64,000 nucleotides of DNA from Sepiola atlantica (GCA_963556195.1 OY744531.1:110069622-110133621), one strand, 5' to 3'; counted from the stretch's first letter, positions 21,212-30,387 are shown. Program-made: numbers and translations. The notes: generated by a model from the sequence alone, not told the origin.

Positions 21212-21345
21212 TGTGAGAAAGGAAGGATGAGAGTGATCCGACGTAATGGGAAATGAATAAGGAAAAACCAAGAGATATTTTTTATATATTCATCAAAGTT
21301 TCGTCTTTATTGTAAGACTTCCTCAAGATATAATTTTAAGAAAAA
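21207..21345 (-). mobile_element. Family B hammerhead repeat, 3' part
   Basis: On the minus strand the hammerhead core is followed by 'gttttt', 'cttattcatttccca' and 'ttacgtcgg', as in the copy at 24770-24890 ('tttttcattttaca', 'ttatgtcgg'). Confidence 0.65.
21288..21332 (-). ncRNA. Hammerhead-like motif (family B), first core base mutated
   Basis: Core UUGAGGA (C3 is U), helix II AGUC/GAC with loop, core GAAA, tiny helix III, and helix I UAUC/GAUG (one wobble). The C3 change probably disables cleavage. Confidence 0.5.
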
Positions 21346-21525
21346 TGTCATGCAAGTACATCGAAATATTGACATGATGGGTTGATGAGAAAAAGTAGTA
21401 GCCGTGGCTACTAAGAGCGCTGGACCAATTTCCGGGCTGAGAGAAATCAGTCAGTGGCAGAGAGTGAACAAAAAAACCCGGGAGCCTCTGTGTAGCTTAA
21501 TTGGCATAAATATATTTTCATAGCT

Positions 21526-21530
<5 letters not shown>

Positions 21531-21594
<64 letters not shown>
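21531..21594. repeat. (TA)n microsatellite
   Basis: About 32 TA units, preceded by 'ggcataaatatattttcata', a block also found at 28885 and 58825. Confidence 0.99.
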
Positions 21595-21598
<4 letters not shown>

Positions 21599-21907
21599 TG
21601 CCTATATGTGGGTATATGTCGCGGCATCACAGTTGATTTGAGGGCCAAACTAACCACATACTTGGAAGCAGCACCTTCTACCGAATGCAGAATTCTATCG
21701 ATGTCAGAAGTTCTTGAAAGGTTTTCAAAACTCGTTATTCTAAATGAAATGTACGTAACAACAACATTAGAAACAAATGTTCCGACATTTTAGCGTTTCC
21801 CTTTTAGCCGACCGAACAGCAGACTAATAATTGTCCTTACTACTTTTCGCGTCAAATGATCGTACGTATTTGACGTATTGTTTACTTCGAAGAGAAAACA
21901 TTCATTC

Positions 21908-22165
21908 GTTTTATTAGAAGAGTAGAAAGTGGACGTTGGGTTTACTTTCAGCAGCCTCGTAACTCTCGCTTCCCTTATTTTGTCCTTTACTTCTCACAAT
22001 CTATAAGCGATGTTTCTGACAAAGGGGAAATAATTGCTGTTTTCTGGGTCGAACTCTTTCCATCTAACACTTGTCGTTGGCTAGTTTTTCACCTTGAAGT
22101 ATTTTTTAGCTCCTTACATCAAGTGGCTTCATGCCTTGTCTGGAGCGACTGCTATAAAAAAATTT
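21908..22165 (+). mobile_element. SINE-like dispersed repeat with a LINE-type tail, copy 2
   Basis: Sister of 12850-13098. Carries an extra ~30 bp ('gggtcgaactctttccatct') in the middle and the same 'caagtggcttcatgccttgt' tail. Confidence 0.7.
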
Positions 22166-22354
22166 AAATCGATAAAAGATATTTGATAAATGTTCACTAA
22201 TATTTTTATATTTATGTTTCTTTATTTGCGTTTTTTATTTATTTTTAGACAATCGAAGTATTTTTTATTCATGCGGAGGGGTAAAACAGATTTTGCCTTT
22301 TGGTATTCCCAGACCGAATTCATTTAAGTAAATTAAAAAGACAAACTATTTTAG

Positions 22355-22550
22355 TTTGATCAATGACCGTGTGGATGAAGCGTTCGCCTTCAGTTACAAT
22401 ATTTTATGACATCGTAGGTTCGAATCTCACACTAGACATTTGGGGGGGGGGATATAGCGTATCAGTTACCATCATAAACCTGCATTATTTGCTAAATAGA
22501 AAATGGATAAAAAAATATTTAATAAACGTTGTTTTTTTTTTTTTTTTTTA
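22355..22550 (+). mobile_element. Possible tRNA-derived SINE
   Basis: 'gtgtggatgaagcg' and, ~45 nt later, 'ggttcgaatctcacac' are placed like pol III A and B boxes, and 'gtgtg'/'cacac' could close an acceptor-like stem. An A-poor segment ending in a T19 run follows. The cloverleaf is incomplete, so this is a SINE head and not a tRNA gene. Confidence 0.5.
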
Positions 22551-22599
22551 TTCACTATTAAACCAGGCATATTGCTACTAAGACGTAGGGGGCACTCTG

Positions 22600-23036
22600 A
22601 TTAGGAGCCTGATTTATATGGGCACATCCTTAGTGGGGAGTCGTGCATCAAGACTTTTGTTGACATTATATTTACATTTCTGCGTGTTGTTTTAGTCGAG
22701 TAAACATGGATCAGGAATGGAATTCCAAAGGTAAGCGGTATGATTAAACAAGCGATTAGAATAGAACGTTTTTCGGCATTTAGGGATATCTACAGTGAAG
22801 GGGTGGAATTTTGCTGCTAGTCGGGTCTGTTAGGATTATTTATGGATACAAGTGCAGTAAGTTCATCGGAGCACATTCCGTTGAAGTATTTGTAAAACAA
22901 GCGCAGGGTGATGGGATAAATCCAGGGGCTTGGCAGTGCGGGACATATTTGGTTAGAGACTCTGTTTGCACCCTGTCTAAGAGAGACGGAGAGAGAGAGA
23001 AAATGGGATTTATAGGTAGCCCCAAATAAAATAATT
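22600..23036 (-). pseudogene. CR1/L2-like LINE 3' end (degenerate)
   Basis: Aligned by eye with 59560-59885 and 63720-64000. In plus orientation 'atttctgcgtgttgtt', 'aacatggatcaggaatgga', 'ttccaaagg', 'ttagaatagaacg' and 'ttgaagtatttgtaaaac' occur in order. Frames are broken, and the copy is older than the other two. Confidence 0.65.
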
Positions 23037-23072
23037 ATAATAATATCAATTGGGGCTACCTATAAATCCCAT
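23005..23072. repeat. Inverted repeat, 22-bp arms
   Basis: 'atgggatttataggtagccc' and its exact reverse complement are separated by about 24 AT-rich bases. It lies at the outer end of the LINE fossil. A hairpin or cruciform is possible. Confidence 0.9.
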
Positions 23073-23694
23073 TCACAATATTTCCCTATCTGATAGCCCC
23101 CCCCCCGCACTTAGACACCTTTCTTTCACCTAAAAATATAAGCAACTGAATCCCCCCACCCCACAGGTACACCCAACACAGCTTTAGCTGACAACTCAAA
23201 CAAAAACTTGAATTTATAGACTTTACCAATCCCCCAACCCCACCCACTCCTTCACACGCACCCTTAAAACATTAGCTGTACGAATTATTCCTTTTGATTT
23301 CGGTGGATCCAGTTCTGTTCTCTTTAGTCGACAAAGCTTCCTACCAAAAGCAGAATATTTAAGATAATATATAAAACTTTTGAAACATCTTTCTACCCGG
23401 GAAGCCAGGTTTTGGAGGCATATATGAACCTTTCCACATAGTGCCTTTAAACAGACAATCTTCACCTCGGACCTGCCGAATTGGATATTTAAAATACCAG
23501 TCCAGGATGGTTACTTGTAACTTTACGGAACTATACACATAACGGAGTACGAATCCATACGGACTAAGTGAGATATTTTTGAACCCTCTACGTTTACTTG
23601 AAACCCTGTAAAAATTGTTAAAAATTTTCTCCAATTCTACAAACTTTTGCTATTTTGCTATCGGCACCATAGCGTCTCCTTTTGTCTTCGAAAA
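23073..23694. other. No recognisable feature
   Basis: Contains a C8 run and overlapping frames on the minus strand (80 and 91 codons) without motifs. Confidence 0.4.
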
Positions 23695-23973
23695 TGGCTG
23701 GCTAAGATCAAAGTGTAGTATCTGTTCCGATGGATACTGCACCCCATACTGGTGTTGTCTTGGCCTTCGGGTCTTGATTTACGCCGGTCAATGGGCATGT
23801 TCTATGCAGTTCTGGGAGGTTCACCTTCTCAGGCTTTCCTCCCCTCTTTGGGGACGAGTAAGTTTATTGCTTACTGCCTGAGGCGATTCCGACGGGGCTG
23901 CCCAAGCAATTTTTAAACCCCACTTTCCCGACACGACCTTGGGTCACATCTTACTTGTGGGAGTAAGATAAAA
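23695..23973 (+). mobile_element. U2-snRNA-headed SINE with internal deletions
   Basis: U2-like head 'ggctaagatcaaagtgtagt' followed by 'atctgttccgatgg', then the SINE body. Compared with 4769 it lacks the 'cctaccggggaatg' part and the 'ggccagagtgctcac' part. Confidence 0.85.
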
Positions 23974-24154
23974 ACTGGCCTTGTGCCAAACTCCTGGAGA
24001 GGAATAAATCAATACTCAATACTGCTAATTTTTCCTTCCCGGCCATTTCATTCCTTTTTTCAACCCGGCCATTTATTTCTTTATTTCTTTATCCCCAACC
24101 TCTCTAGTTTTATTCTTCAATTTTTCAAAGTGAAATGGAACTAGGTAATATTTA

Positions 24155-24442
24155 TTTATTATAAATACCACATTACCAAATTTTATCCTCTGACGAGAAG
24201 AGTTTTATCTTTGAAAAATCATGGCTTAAGGATTAATGTAACTCCTTGCATCTGAACTTTCGATGTAATAAAATTTATAGTAATTTTATGTCATTTTATG
24301 CAATTTTATGCAATTTTTTATCTTCATCTTTCCTTCTTTAAAATGGATTGCTCTACTCAACGTATTGAGCTTTACGATACTTCACTTATCGATAGATAGA
24401 TCACTTTACGATACTTCACTTATCGCTAATTCTATTATCATT
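24155..24442 (+). mobile_element. Family C hammerhead repeat
   Basis: Order of parts shared with 10600-10860, 30495-30765 and 50030-50395: the hammerhead, then a 'taaaatttatagt'-type AT stretch, then 'tgctctactcaacgtattga' plus 'gctt', then a (TA)n tract. No frame or tRNA head was seen, so it could be a PLE terminal repeat or a SINE. Confidence 0.6.
24185..24233 (+). ncRNA. Hammerhead ribozyme motif (family C)
   Basis: Helix I AUCCU pairs perfectly with AGGAU. Core CUGACGA. Helix II GAAGA/UCUUU. Core GAAA. Helix III 5 bp with one mismatch. Cleavage triplet UUA. Helix I differs from the 10644 copy by a compensating G-C to A-U change. Confidence 0.75.
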
Positions 24443-24443
24443 A

Positions 24444-24496
<53 letters not shown>
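24443..24496. repeat. (TA)n microsatellite
   Basis: About 27 units, left boundary of the fold-back element at 24495. Confidence 0.99.
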
Positions 24497-24498
<2 letters not shown>

Positions 24499-24669
24499 CA
24501 AGCGTTGTTGAACGTCACGGAACTTTCTCGTTTGTAAATCTTCTTCGTGAGGTTCTCAAACCGTCGAGCTATCCTTCTGGTTTTGTGTGGCAGTCCGTAG
24601 AGTATTTCCCCGATTGTTCTTAATTTGGTCTTTTTCTTTCGAGCCCTTTCGGCTCAACAACGCTTGCTT
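24495..24669. mobile_element. Small fold-back (MITE-like) element
   Basis: 'aagcaagcgttgttga' at the left end is the reverse complement of 'tcaacaacgcttgctt' at the right end (16-bp terminal inverted repeats). (TA)n tracts lie on both sides. Near the right end 'gagccctttcggctc' forms a perfect 5-bp hairpin. Confidence 0.75.
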
Positions 24670-24685
24670 GGATAATGACTTGCTA

Positions 24686-24689
<4 letters not shown>

Positions 24690-24768
<79 letters not shown>
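24690..24768. repeat. (TA)n microsatellite
   Basis: About 39 units between two fold-back elements. Confidence 0.99.
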
Positions 24769-24770
<2 letters not shown>

Positions 24771-24841
24771 AAAAGTGCGGATTAAATTATCCGACATAAT
24801 GTAAAATGAAAAAGGGAAAGCCAAAAACTATGTGATTTATG

Positions 24842-24889
24842 TATTCATTAACGTTTCATCTTTATTCAAAGACTTCCTCAGTATGAATA
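24842..24889 (-). ncRNA. Hammerhead ribozyme motif (family B)
   Basis: Core CUGAGGA, helix II AGUCUUU/AAAGAU, core GAAA, and minimal helix III ACGU. UAUUCAU pairs with AUGAAUA over 7 bp to form helix I after one unpaired base. Cleavage would fall after the UU following ACG. Confidence 0.65.
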
Positions 24890-25083
24890 GAGCAATGCAG
24901 TAAAATAAAACAGAATATCAATTTTGATTTGTCAGAAAGTGTCCAGATTTGTTGACGTGAACAAGCAGAGAATGAAAAACATGAGTTTGGTAGTAACGTT
25001 ATTAGCAGTGGCCTGCCGAAGTCTGGATACTTTTTGACACATCAAAATTAATATTCTGTATGAATGTTCTACATTGCTGTGTT

Positions 25084-25123
25084 AATCCTGAGGAAGTCTT
25101 TCAATAAAGACGAAACGTTGGTG
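25084..25123 (+). ncRNA. Hammerhead ribozyme motif (family B)
   Basis: Core CUGAGGA, helix II AGUCUUU/AAAGAC, core GAAA, minimal helix III ACGU, and helix I AUC/GGU (short). The self-complementary ACGU means helix III would form best between two RNAs or tandem copies. Confidence 0.6.
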
Positions 25124-25200
25124 AAGAAATCACATAGTTTTTAGCTTTCCTTTTTTCATTTTACATATATATATATATATAATTATACATATTTGTTTGT

Positions 25201-25243
25201 ATCTGTATACGTATACGTTTCATCCTGAATCATCAGTGTAGAG
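25201..25243 (-). ncRNA. Hammerhead motif (family A), helix I damaged
   Basis: Cores CUGAUGA and GAAA are intact, and helix III ACG/CGU has loop UAUA. Helix I carries two transitions relative to the perfect helix of the 44956 copy, so activity is doubtful. Confidence 0.55.
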
Positions 25244-25320
25244 AGTATTAATACCGGTCGGCGGACTCAAAACCCGGAACACGTGTCATGTTTCAAACTC
25301 AAATTTAGACGTCTTAGCTC
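25201..25320 (-). mobile_element. Hammerhead SINE (family A), 5'-truncated
   Basis: On the minus strand 'gctaagacgtctaaatttga', 'gtttgaaacatgac' and 'gaccggtattaatac' match the copies at 44890 and 30180 and lead into the hammerhead. The start of the tRNA-like head is lost. Confidence 0.65.
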
Positions 25321-25479
25321 ACACGGATAAATGACACCAGACTGTTCCAGGTAAAGATTACGTACCCCCAAATTTACCATGTATAGACAAGCGAAAATTG
25401 TGCATGTAGCTTAGTAAAATAAAGAACAATGATTTGCATGTAACTCTTACCCTAATTAGAATTCGAACCTAGTTGGGAT

Positions 25480-25570
25480 TATGGGTTAGAGTTAGAGTTA
25501 TGGTTAGGGTTATGGTTAGGGTTAGGGTTAGGATTGGGGTTAGGATCATGGTTATGATTAGAGTTCAAAA
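25480..25570. repeat. Interstitial (TTAGGG)-like repeat
   Basis: About 14 units of GGTTAG/GGTTAT, with three consecutive perfect TTAGGG units in the middle. Confidence 0.9.
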
Positions 25571-25689
25571 AAGATATAAGAAACTCTAAAGTTTTTCAGG
25601 TAAACATCAGTGACTCCATAGCTGCCATGTAAAGCATCTCCAGACTTTACCAACGATTTTATAAGCGATTTTAAAGCGATGTGGGTTGC

Positions 25690-25800
25690 TGACCAATTTC
25701 TTATCAATGTTCCAACAACGTTCGTTGAACAATCTCTTGATAGTCCAATGTCTGTGCCTGTCTGGCATAAATAGAATTTAATTCCCTTTCTTTACGTGAT
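25690..25800 (+). repeat. Direct repeat, copy 1
   Basis: 'caacgttcgttgaac' followed by 'tcttgatagtcca', 'gtctgtgcctgtctggcat' and 'aatttaattcc'. The partner is at 26040. Confidence 0.8.
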
Positions 25801-26039
25801 AATTTCTAGTCGTAATTTAGTTAGAGCGCTTGCTTGCGAAGTCTAGGGTGATTCTGTAACTTTGTGTGAGGCTTGCGACCGTCTAGAAATTATTATCTCC
25901 TATACTGATGATAATGGAAGCTTGAAACACCGGCGTACGCAGGTAAAAATAATGTAATATTTACTTAAATAAATATTGTTTTAATAAATTGAAGTTGAGC
26001 CATATTTGGGGAGTTGAAAATAGACTGTCATGTAGCTAT

Positions 26040-26135
26040 ATGGCATGTTCCGACAACGTTCGTTGAACACAATCTTGATAGTCTACTGTCTGTGTCTGTT
26101 TGGCATAAACAGTATTTAATCCCCTTTTTTCGCGC
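26040..26135 (+). repeat. Direct repeat, copy 2
   Basis: Same blocks as 25690-25800 at ~350 bp distance, followed here by 'tttttcgcgccccacc'. The element class is not recognised. Confidence 0.8.
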
Positions 26136-26639
26136 CCCACCAACTTTATAACAAATTAAGATAACTCTGTTGTACACTATAAATATACAAACGGAAAAGG
26201 GAATCGTGTCATCTTACGCATCTGTTAGTTATCCCCTTGAATTAAACCATTACATTAGGTACAATGTTTTGACCTCTTATTTCTATTATCCCCACCGAAT
26301 GCCGGATATCCCTGCTGGTATTTCATATTTCAAACATACGGTTTATATACCATCAAATGTAATAAAATACAAAGCTTTTTTTTCTCTCGTTCTCATGGTT
26401 GTTTTTTTATTACTTTCTTCATCACTTTTCCGTTCAATATTTTATGAACAACGTTTTTTATTTTATTTCTATCCTTCTTGGGTCGTATATAAGTACTTAT
26501 CGTTCGAACGAGAAACTCGAGCTGTGAACAACGCATCACCCCCAGGGACGAATTTCAATTCGCGTTTTTATTCATCACACACTTATAAATCTCTAGTGTT
26601 TAGATTAGTATGCGATATCAACGTGTTTCTCTTTACTTA
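26136..26639. other. No gene accepted
   Basis: A 156-codon open frame (26170-26640) is hydrophobic and Phe/Tyr/Ser-rich. It runs into the pyrimidine block and shows no motif or codon signature, so it is treated as chance. Confidence 0.4.
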
Positions 26640-27553
26640 ACACGTTTTTTTTTATTCAGTCCTGTTAACTTCGTTCGCGCTCTTTTTTTAATATTATTCT
26701 TTCTATTCCTCCATCTTCTTCTTCTTCTTCTTCTTCTTCTTCTTCTTCTTCTTCTTCTTCTTCTCCTTCCACATCCTCTTTCCCTCATCCTTCCTCTTCC
26801 ATTCTTCTTCTCCATCTTTTTCTACCGTTTCCTTCCCCCCCCTCTTTTTTTCTTCCCCTTCTTCTCTACAACTTATTCCCCTTTTTTCTTCCTCTACCTT
26901 TTCCTCTTCCCCTTCTCTTCTTTTACTTCTCCTTTTTCTTCTTTTTCTTCTTCTTCTATTTCTTCTTCTTCTTCTATTTCTTCTTCTTCTTATATTTCTT
27001 CTTTTTCTAATTCTTCTTCTTCTATTTCTTTTATTTCTTCTTCTTCTTCTTCTTCTTCTCTCTCTACTTTTCTTCTATCCCCTTTCTCCCCACTCTTTAT
27101 TTCCTTTTTCCTCTTCTTCTTCCTCTACCTCATTTTCTTTCTTCTTTCTTCTTTTTCCTCTCTACTTTTATCTCCTCTTTCTTCCTCCTGTTCTCTTCTT
27201 CATCTTCTTCTCCTTCTCCCCTTTTTGTTCCCCTTCTTCTTATTGGTATTTTACTTCATGTAATTCTTCCTCTTTCTTACATCTTCTTCCTTATCTACCC
27301 CTTTCTTCTATCCTTATTTCTTTCAATTCTTTATGTCTTCTTTATCTTTCGCTTTTCCCAATTTATTCACATTCTTCTTCCATTTTTCGGATTCTTTTCC
27401 CTTTCCCTCTGCCTCTCTCTCTATCTCTCTCTATATTTCTTTGCGTCTAAATGTCTTAATCTCTCTCTTTCTTTTTTCCCATTGTTTTCGTTTACATCCA
27501 TCATTCTTTTTAATATTCCTGTCTTTTACGTTCTCTCACACATGCACCAATTC

Positions 27554-27614
<61 letters not shown>

Positions 27615-27900
27615 TTATTTATTACTTCGTACTTTCCTTCCAATCTGTCTGTTCCCTTTCTTTCCAATATCTTTATTTAACTCTTTTAAATCTTAATTCT
27701 GTCTTTTTAATACATGTTTCTTTCTCTTCAGATGCGTTTTTTTTATCTTTATATCTATCTGTTTCCATCCATTTTCGTATTTATTTGTTTTACTTGTCCA
27801 ATTCTTCATCTTTTATTTTGTAATATTCTTAACTCTCTCTTTTTATCAGTCATCATCTCCATTTTTCTTTTCCATCTGATTTCTACCATATTTCACTTCT
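26640..27900. repeat. Polypyrimidine block with (CTT)n and (CT)n cores
   Basis: Over 1.2 kb the plus strand is overwhelmingly C and T. It includes (CTT)n at 26709-26763, interrupted CTT/ATTT runs to ~27060, and (CT)n at 27555-27612. Ser/Leu/Phe-only frames of up to 217 codons across it are compositional artefacts. Confidence 0.95.
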
Positions 27901-28365
27901 TGTCACTTTTTCTTTCTGTATTCGCCATTTTTTCTTCCGAACATATAAATACCGTCTGCAATTATCTCTGCTCATTTCTCGTGCGTTCAGCCCCCTCCTT
28001 CCCTCTGTTTCCCTCGAGCGGCTTTCACTTCCTAAACATCCGCAGCGTACTATTACGCGTGCGAAACCATTTAATGCAAAACTATTTTAACCAAGGATCA
28101 CAATGTTCTTCAATGCAAGCGCCCTGGAAACTGTATACTTTCTCCTGTGTCTATTTAAGTCGTCTCTTTTCATAGGTTTTCACCCCACGTCTAACATTTT
28201 CAACGCATACATATTTGTCTATATAGATTCATATATATGTTTGTGTGTGTGTGTGTGTATAAATAAATTAAGTTCAAATATATTGATATAGTGAACTATT
28301 GTTTTCCAGCCGTCAATGTGCGCTAGCACAGAAACGCAGGGTAATTTACATAGGCTGACTTAATG
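27901..28365. other. No recognisable feature
   Basis: Unique sequence with a short (GT)n run at 28240-28257. Confidence 0.4.
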
Positions 28366-28462
28366 TCTTTATATATATATATAAAATAGATAATAAATGA
28401 AAAATAATTATTTTTAAAACCTGTACAAATAATATATCTAAATATTGCATTATGAGCTGCAC

Positions 28463-28534
<72 letters not shown>

Positions 28535-28592
28535 CCATATAGCTAAAGCTAAACGATGTATAATAAAAAAGTTCAGATTTAAAATTTAAACT

Positions 28593-28647
<55 letters not shown>
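28366..28647. repeat. Cluster of three (TA)n tracts
   Basis: TA tracts at 28366-28382, 28467-28532 and 28600-28647, separated by short AT-rich unique segments. Confidence 0.98.
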
Positions 28648-28649
<2 letters not shown>

Positions 28650-28650
<1 letters not shown>

Positions 28651-28995
28651 AGCTTTGAAAATATATTTATGACAGTTAACTACACAGATGCTTCCGCGTT
28701 TCATATCCGGGGGGAATCTTACGGCTAAAAGGCATGGAGTTATTTTTGCCGGGTGTTTTTATATACACGGCTAGCTAGTTAACCAATCAGATTCTTTGTT
28801 GTTCTCTCAGCCAATCGTTGGGCTTCCCCCGAACAAAGTTCCTGTTTGTAATGAAATGCGGGATCCTCTGTGTAATTTAATTGCCATAAATATATTTCTA
28901 TAGCGTACTACCTAGCTCTACTTACGTATCGAGAACTGTTGAAATAAATACTGAAAATTGATACATAAAATATTATATCTCCTTATAAAATGTTA
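28650..28995. mobile_element. Fold-back repeat related to 58800 and 21480
   Basis: The left part read in reverse ('gcatctgtgtagttaact' then 'gtcataaatatatttt') matches the right part ('cctctgtgtaatttaatt', 'gccataaatatattt'). The right part continues 'ctacctagctctacttac' and 'gtatcgag' exactly as at 58840-58880, and both end in a TA tract. Confidence 0.7.
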
Positions 28996-29012
28996 TGTGG
29001 ATACATAAAAAA

Positions 29013-29017
<5 letters not shown>

Positions 29018-29073
<56 letters not shown>
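29018..29073. repeat. (TA)n microsatellite
   Basis: About 28 units, abutting a GIY-YIG fossil. Confidence 0.99.
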
Positions 29074-29074
<1 letters not shown>

Positions 29075-29077
<3 letters not shown>

Positions 29078-29240
29078 TTAATGTATGAGAGAAAAGTGCG
29101 TTCAGAGAATTGCTATTTTGTATATCTATTTTATATTCACCAAGCCCTTTCTTCAGTTTTCGTTGAGTTACCCGTACATATATCTGCTGACAATTACTAC
29201 ACATGACAGTGTATATACCAGCATTATATGTGTTTTTTTT
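29075..29240 (-). pseudogene. GIY-YIG endonuclease fragment of a Penelope-like element
   Basis: Minus-strand reading: NAGIYTVMCSNCQQIYV (the GIY half, C..C, and YV where YIG stands), then TQRKLKKGLGEY and NALFSHT. This is the pattern of the GIY-YIG nuclease at the C-terminus of PLE proteins. The YIG glycine and catalytic arginine are altered (YVR; KKG), so it is inactive. It belongs to a different PLE subfamily from the element at 7230. No RT remains next to it. Confidence 0.7.
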
Positions 29241-29556
29241 TAATTTATAGTTTTGCTGTTTTGATGTTTGTTTTATAGTGTGTAATGTCTCCCATCTTTA
29301 TGAGCCCATAACTTATCTTTTTCATAAGCGACCTTTTTAGACTCCTATCACGCAAGCTCACTCCTCCTCCCTAATGTTTTAATAACTCCAACCGCTACCA
29401 TTTTCCCCTTACACTTTACAATGTTAACTCAACTTTTTCCACTTCTAACATCTATTTGTAGCTACTAATTTATTTAGCTGTTTGTTTAAGCTTGTATCCT
29501 CTTACTACCATTGTTTCAAATATCTTGTACTTTGTGCGTTATTTTATTTACAGAAA
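29241..29556. other. No recognisable feature
   Basis: AT-rich sequence upstream (minus-strand sense) of the GIY-YIG fragment. May be remains of the same PLE, but no motif can be read. Confidence 0.4.
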
Positions 29557-29598
29557 TTATCCTAAGGAAGTCTTGAATTAAAAACGAAACGTTGATGA
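29557..29598 (+). ncRNA. Hammerhead-like motif (family B), core mutated
   Basis: Helix I UUAUC/GAUGA pairs over 5 bp (one wobble) and GAAA is intact, with the ACGU helix III. The first core reads CUAAGGA (G5 to A), which should abolish activity. Confidence 0.5.
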
Positions 29599-29637
29599 AT
29601 ACTTAATTTTTTTTTAATTCTCCATATATATATATAA

Positions 29638-29720
29638 TATTTATAAATAAATATTAATCATTTATTACCAACAGACATCGATGTTTCATCCTTACGCAAT
29701 CTTCGATCACAAATCGCCAC
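29638..29720 (-). repeat. Family A hammerhead repeat end, copy 1
   Basis: 'tatttataaataaatatt' and 'acagacatcgatgtttcatc' recur with small changes at 29938-30030. Minus strand: core UCGAAGA (damaged), GAAA, helix III ACA/UGU with loop UCGA, triplet GUC. Confidence 0.6.
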
Positions 29721-29937
29721 TGATTCGCAGTCAAGAGACTTACCAGTACGCCGCCAGAAATTAGCTTGGAATTTTAGGAGGAATTTAACTTTGTAAATAC
29801 CAAGTTAGCGAGTATTCACAGCAAGCGACGAAGAGTGATCAACAACAACAAACCGTGTTGGACTCACAATGAAGCTAGTAGTACTGCTTGTTATCAAATT
29901 CACTCAGAGTGCCCAGCCTTAGTAAAGGGGGCTATAT

Positions 29938-30030
29938 AATAATATTTATAAATAAATATTCATTATTTATTGCCTACAGATATCGATATTTTATGCTTAC
30001 ACAATCTTCAGTGCAAGAAGTTAATTCCCG
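29938..30030 (-). repeat. Family A hammerhead repeat end, copy 2
   Basis: Direct-orientation partner of 29638-29720, 300 bp downstream, ending near a (TA)n tract. Confidence 0.6.
29973..30017 (-). ncRNA. Hammerhead motif (family A), GAAA core mutated
   Basis: Core CUGAAGA, helix III AUA/UAU with loop UCGA, triplet AUC, and helix I CUUGCA/UGUAGG (six pairs with two wobbles). The second core is AAAA instead of GAAA, so it is probably inactive. Confidence 0.5.
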
Positions 30031-30044
30031 ACGGTCGACGGGCG

Positions 30045-30046
<2 letters not shown>

Positions 30047-30117
<71 letters not shown>
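30047..30117. repeat. (TA)n microsatellite
   Basis: About 35 units between two divergent family A hammerhead repeats. Confidence 0.99.
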
Positions 30118-30121
<4 letters not shown>

Positions 30122-30179
30122 TGCCTGGACGTCAAGCCGCTTTAAAAAGTGTTTAAATTATCATTGTTTATCAGCTATT

Positions 30180-30336
30180 CAGAATTGGCCGAGCGGTTGG
30201 CGACGTTGGATTTGAGTTGAAAAATACTTGTAATCAAGGGTTTCGAATCGCATGACCGGTAGTGAATAGTCATTTCTCTACGCTGATGATCCGCGGTTTA
30301 AGGACGAAACGTATACGTACATAGATAATAAACAAT

Positions 30337-30337
<1 letters not shown>
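30180..30337 (+). mobile_element. tRNA-headed SINE ending in a hammerhead (family A)
   Basis: 'ttggccgagcggttggcg' is a good pol III A box of the tRNA-Leu/Ser type, and 'gggtttcgaatcgc' 45 nt later is a B box with one extra T. The tRNA-like head runs on through 'atgaccggtagtgaa' to the hammerhead at 30277 and ends before a TA tract. SINEs with a hammerhead (for example Sm-alpha of Schistosoma) are known. This unit has the same design, although the sequence family is not one I can name. Confidence 0.7.
30277..30325 (+). ncRNA. Hammerhead ribozyme motif (family A)
   Basis: Core CUGAUGA, helix II UCC/GGA, core GAAA, helix III ACG/CGU with loop UAUA, triplet GUA, and helix I UCUACG/CAUAGA with one mismatch in six. 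Helix II lacks the usual closing G-C pair. Confidence 0.65.

Positions 30338-30339
<2 letters not shown>

Positions 30340-30383
<44 letters not shown>
30340..30383. repeat. (TA)n microsatellite
   Basis: About 22 units at the 3' end of the hammerhead SINE. Confidence 0.99.

Positions 30384-30387
<4 letters not shown>

Larger units (their letters stand above)
24770..25165. mobile_element. Fold-back element with family B hammerheads in both arms
   Basis: The left arm (~24775-24955) read in reverse matches the right arm (~25025-25165): 'atcaaaattgatattctgt'-type, 'gcattgct', 'ctgaggaagtctttgaat', 'gaaacgtt', 'atcacatagttttt' and 'tttttcattttaca' in order. About 70-100 bp of unique sequence separates them. 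Confidence 0.8.

Noticed and set aside
26170..26640. 156-codon frame
   Set aside because: No motif, no plausible signal peptide followed by a domain, and it merges with low-complexity DNA.
26610..27263. 217-codon Ser/Leu/Phe open frame
   Set aside because: It follows the polypyrimidine tract exactly and contains only residues encoded by C/T codons.
28920..28965. Hammerhead in the 28650/58800 repeat (ACUGUUGA...GAAAA)
   Set aside because: The core A6 is U, and neither helix I nor helix III pairs in any of the copies.
30180..30260. tRNA-Leu gene
   Set aside because: The cloverleaf is incomplete, the B box has an inserted base, and the unit runs on into a hammerhead as in sister repeats.
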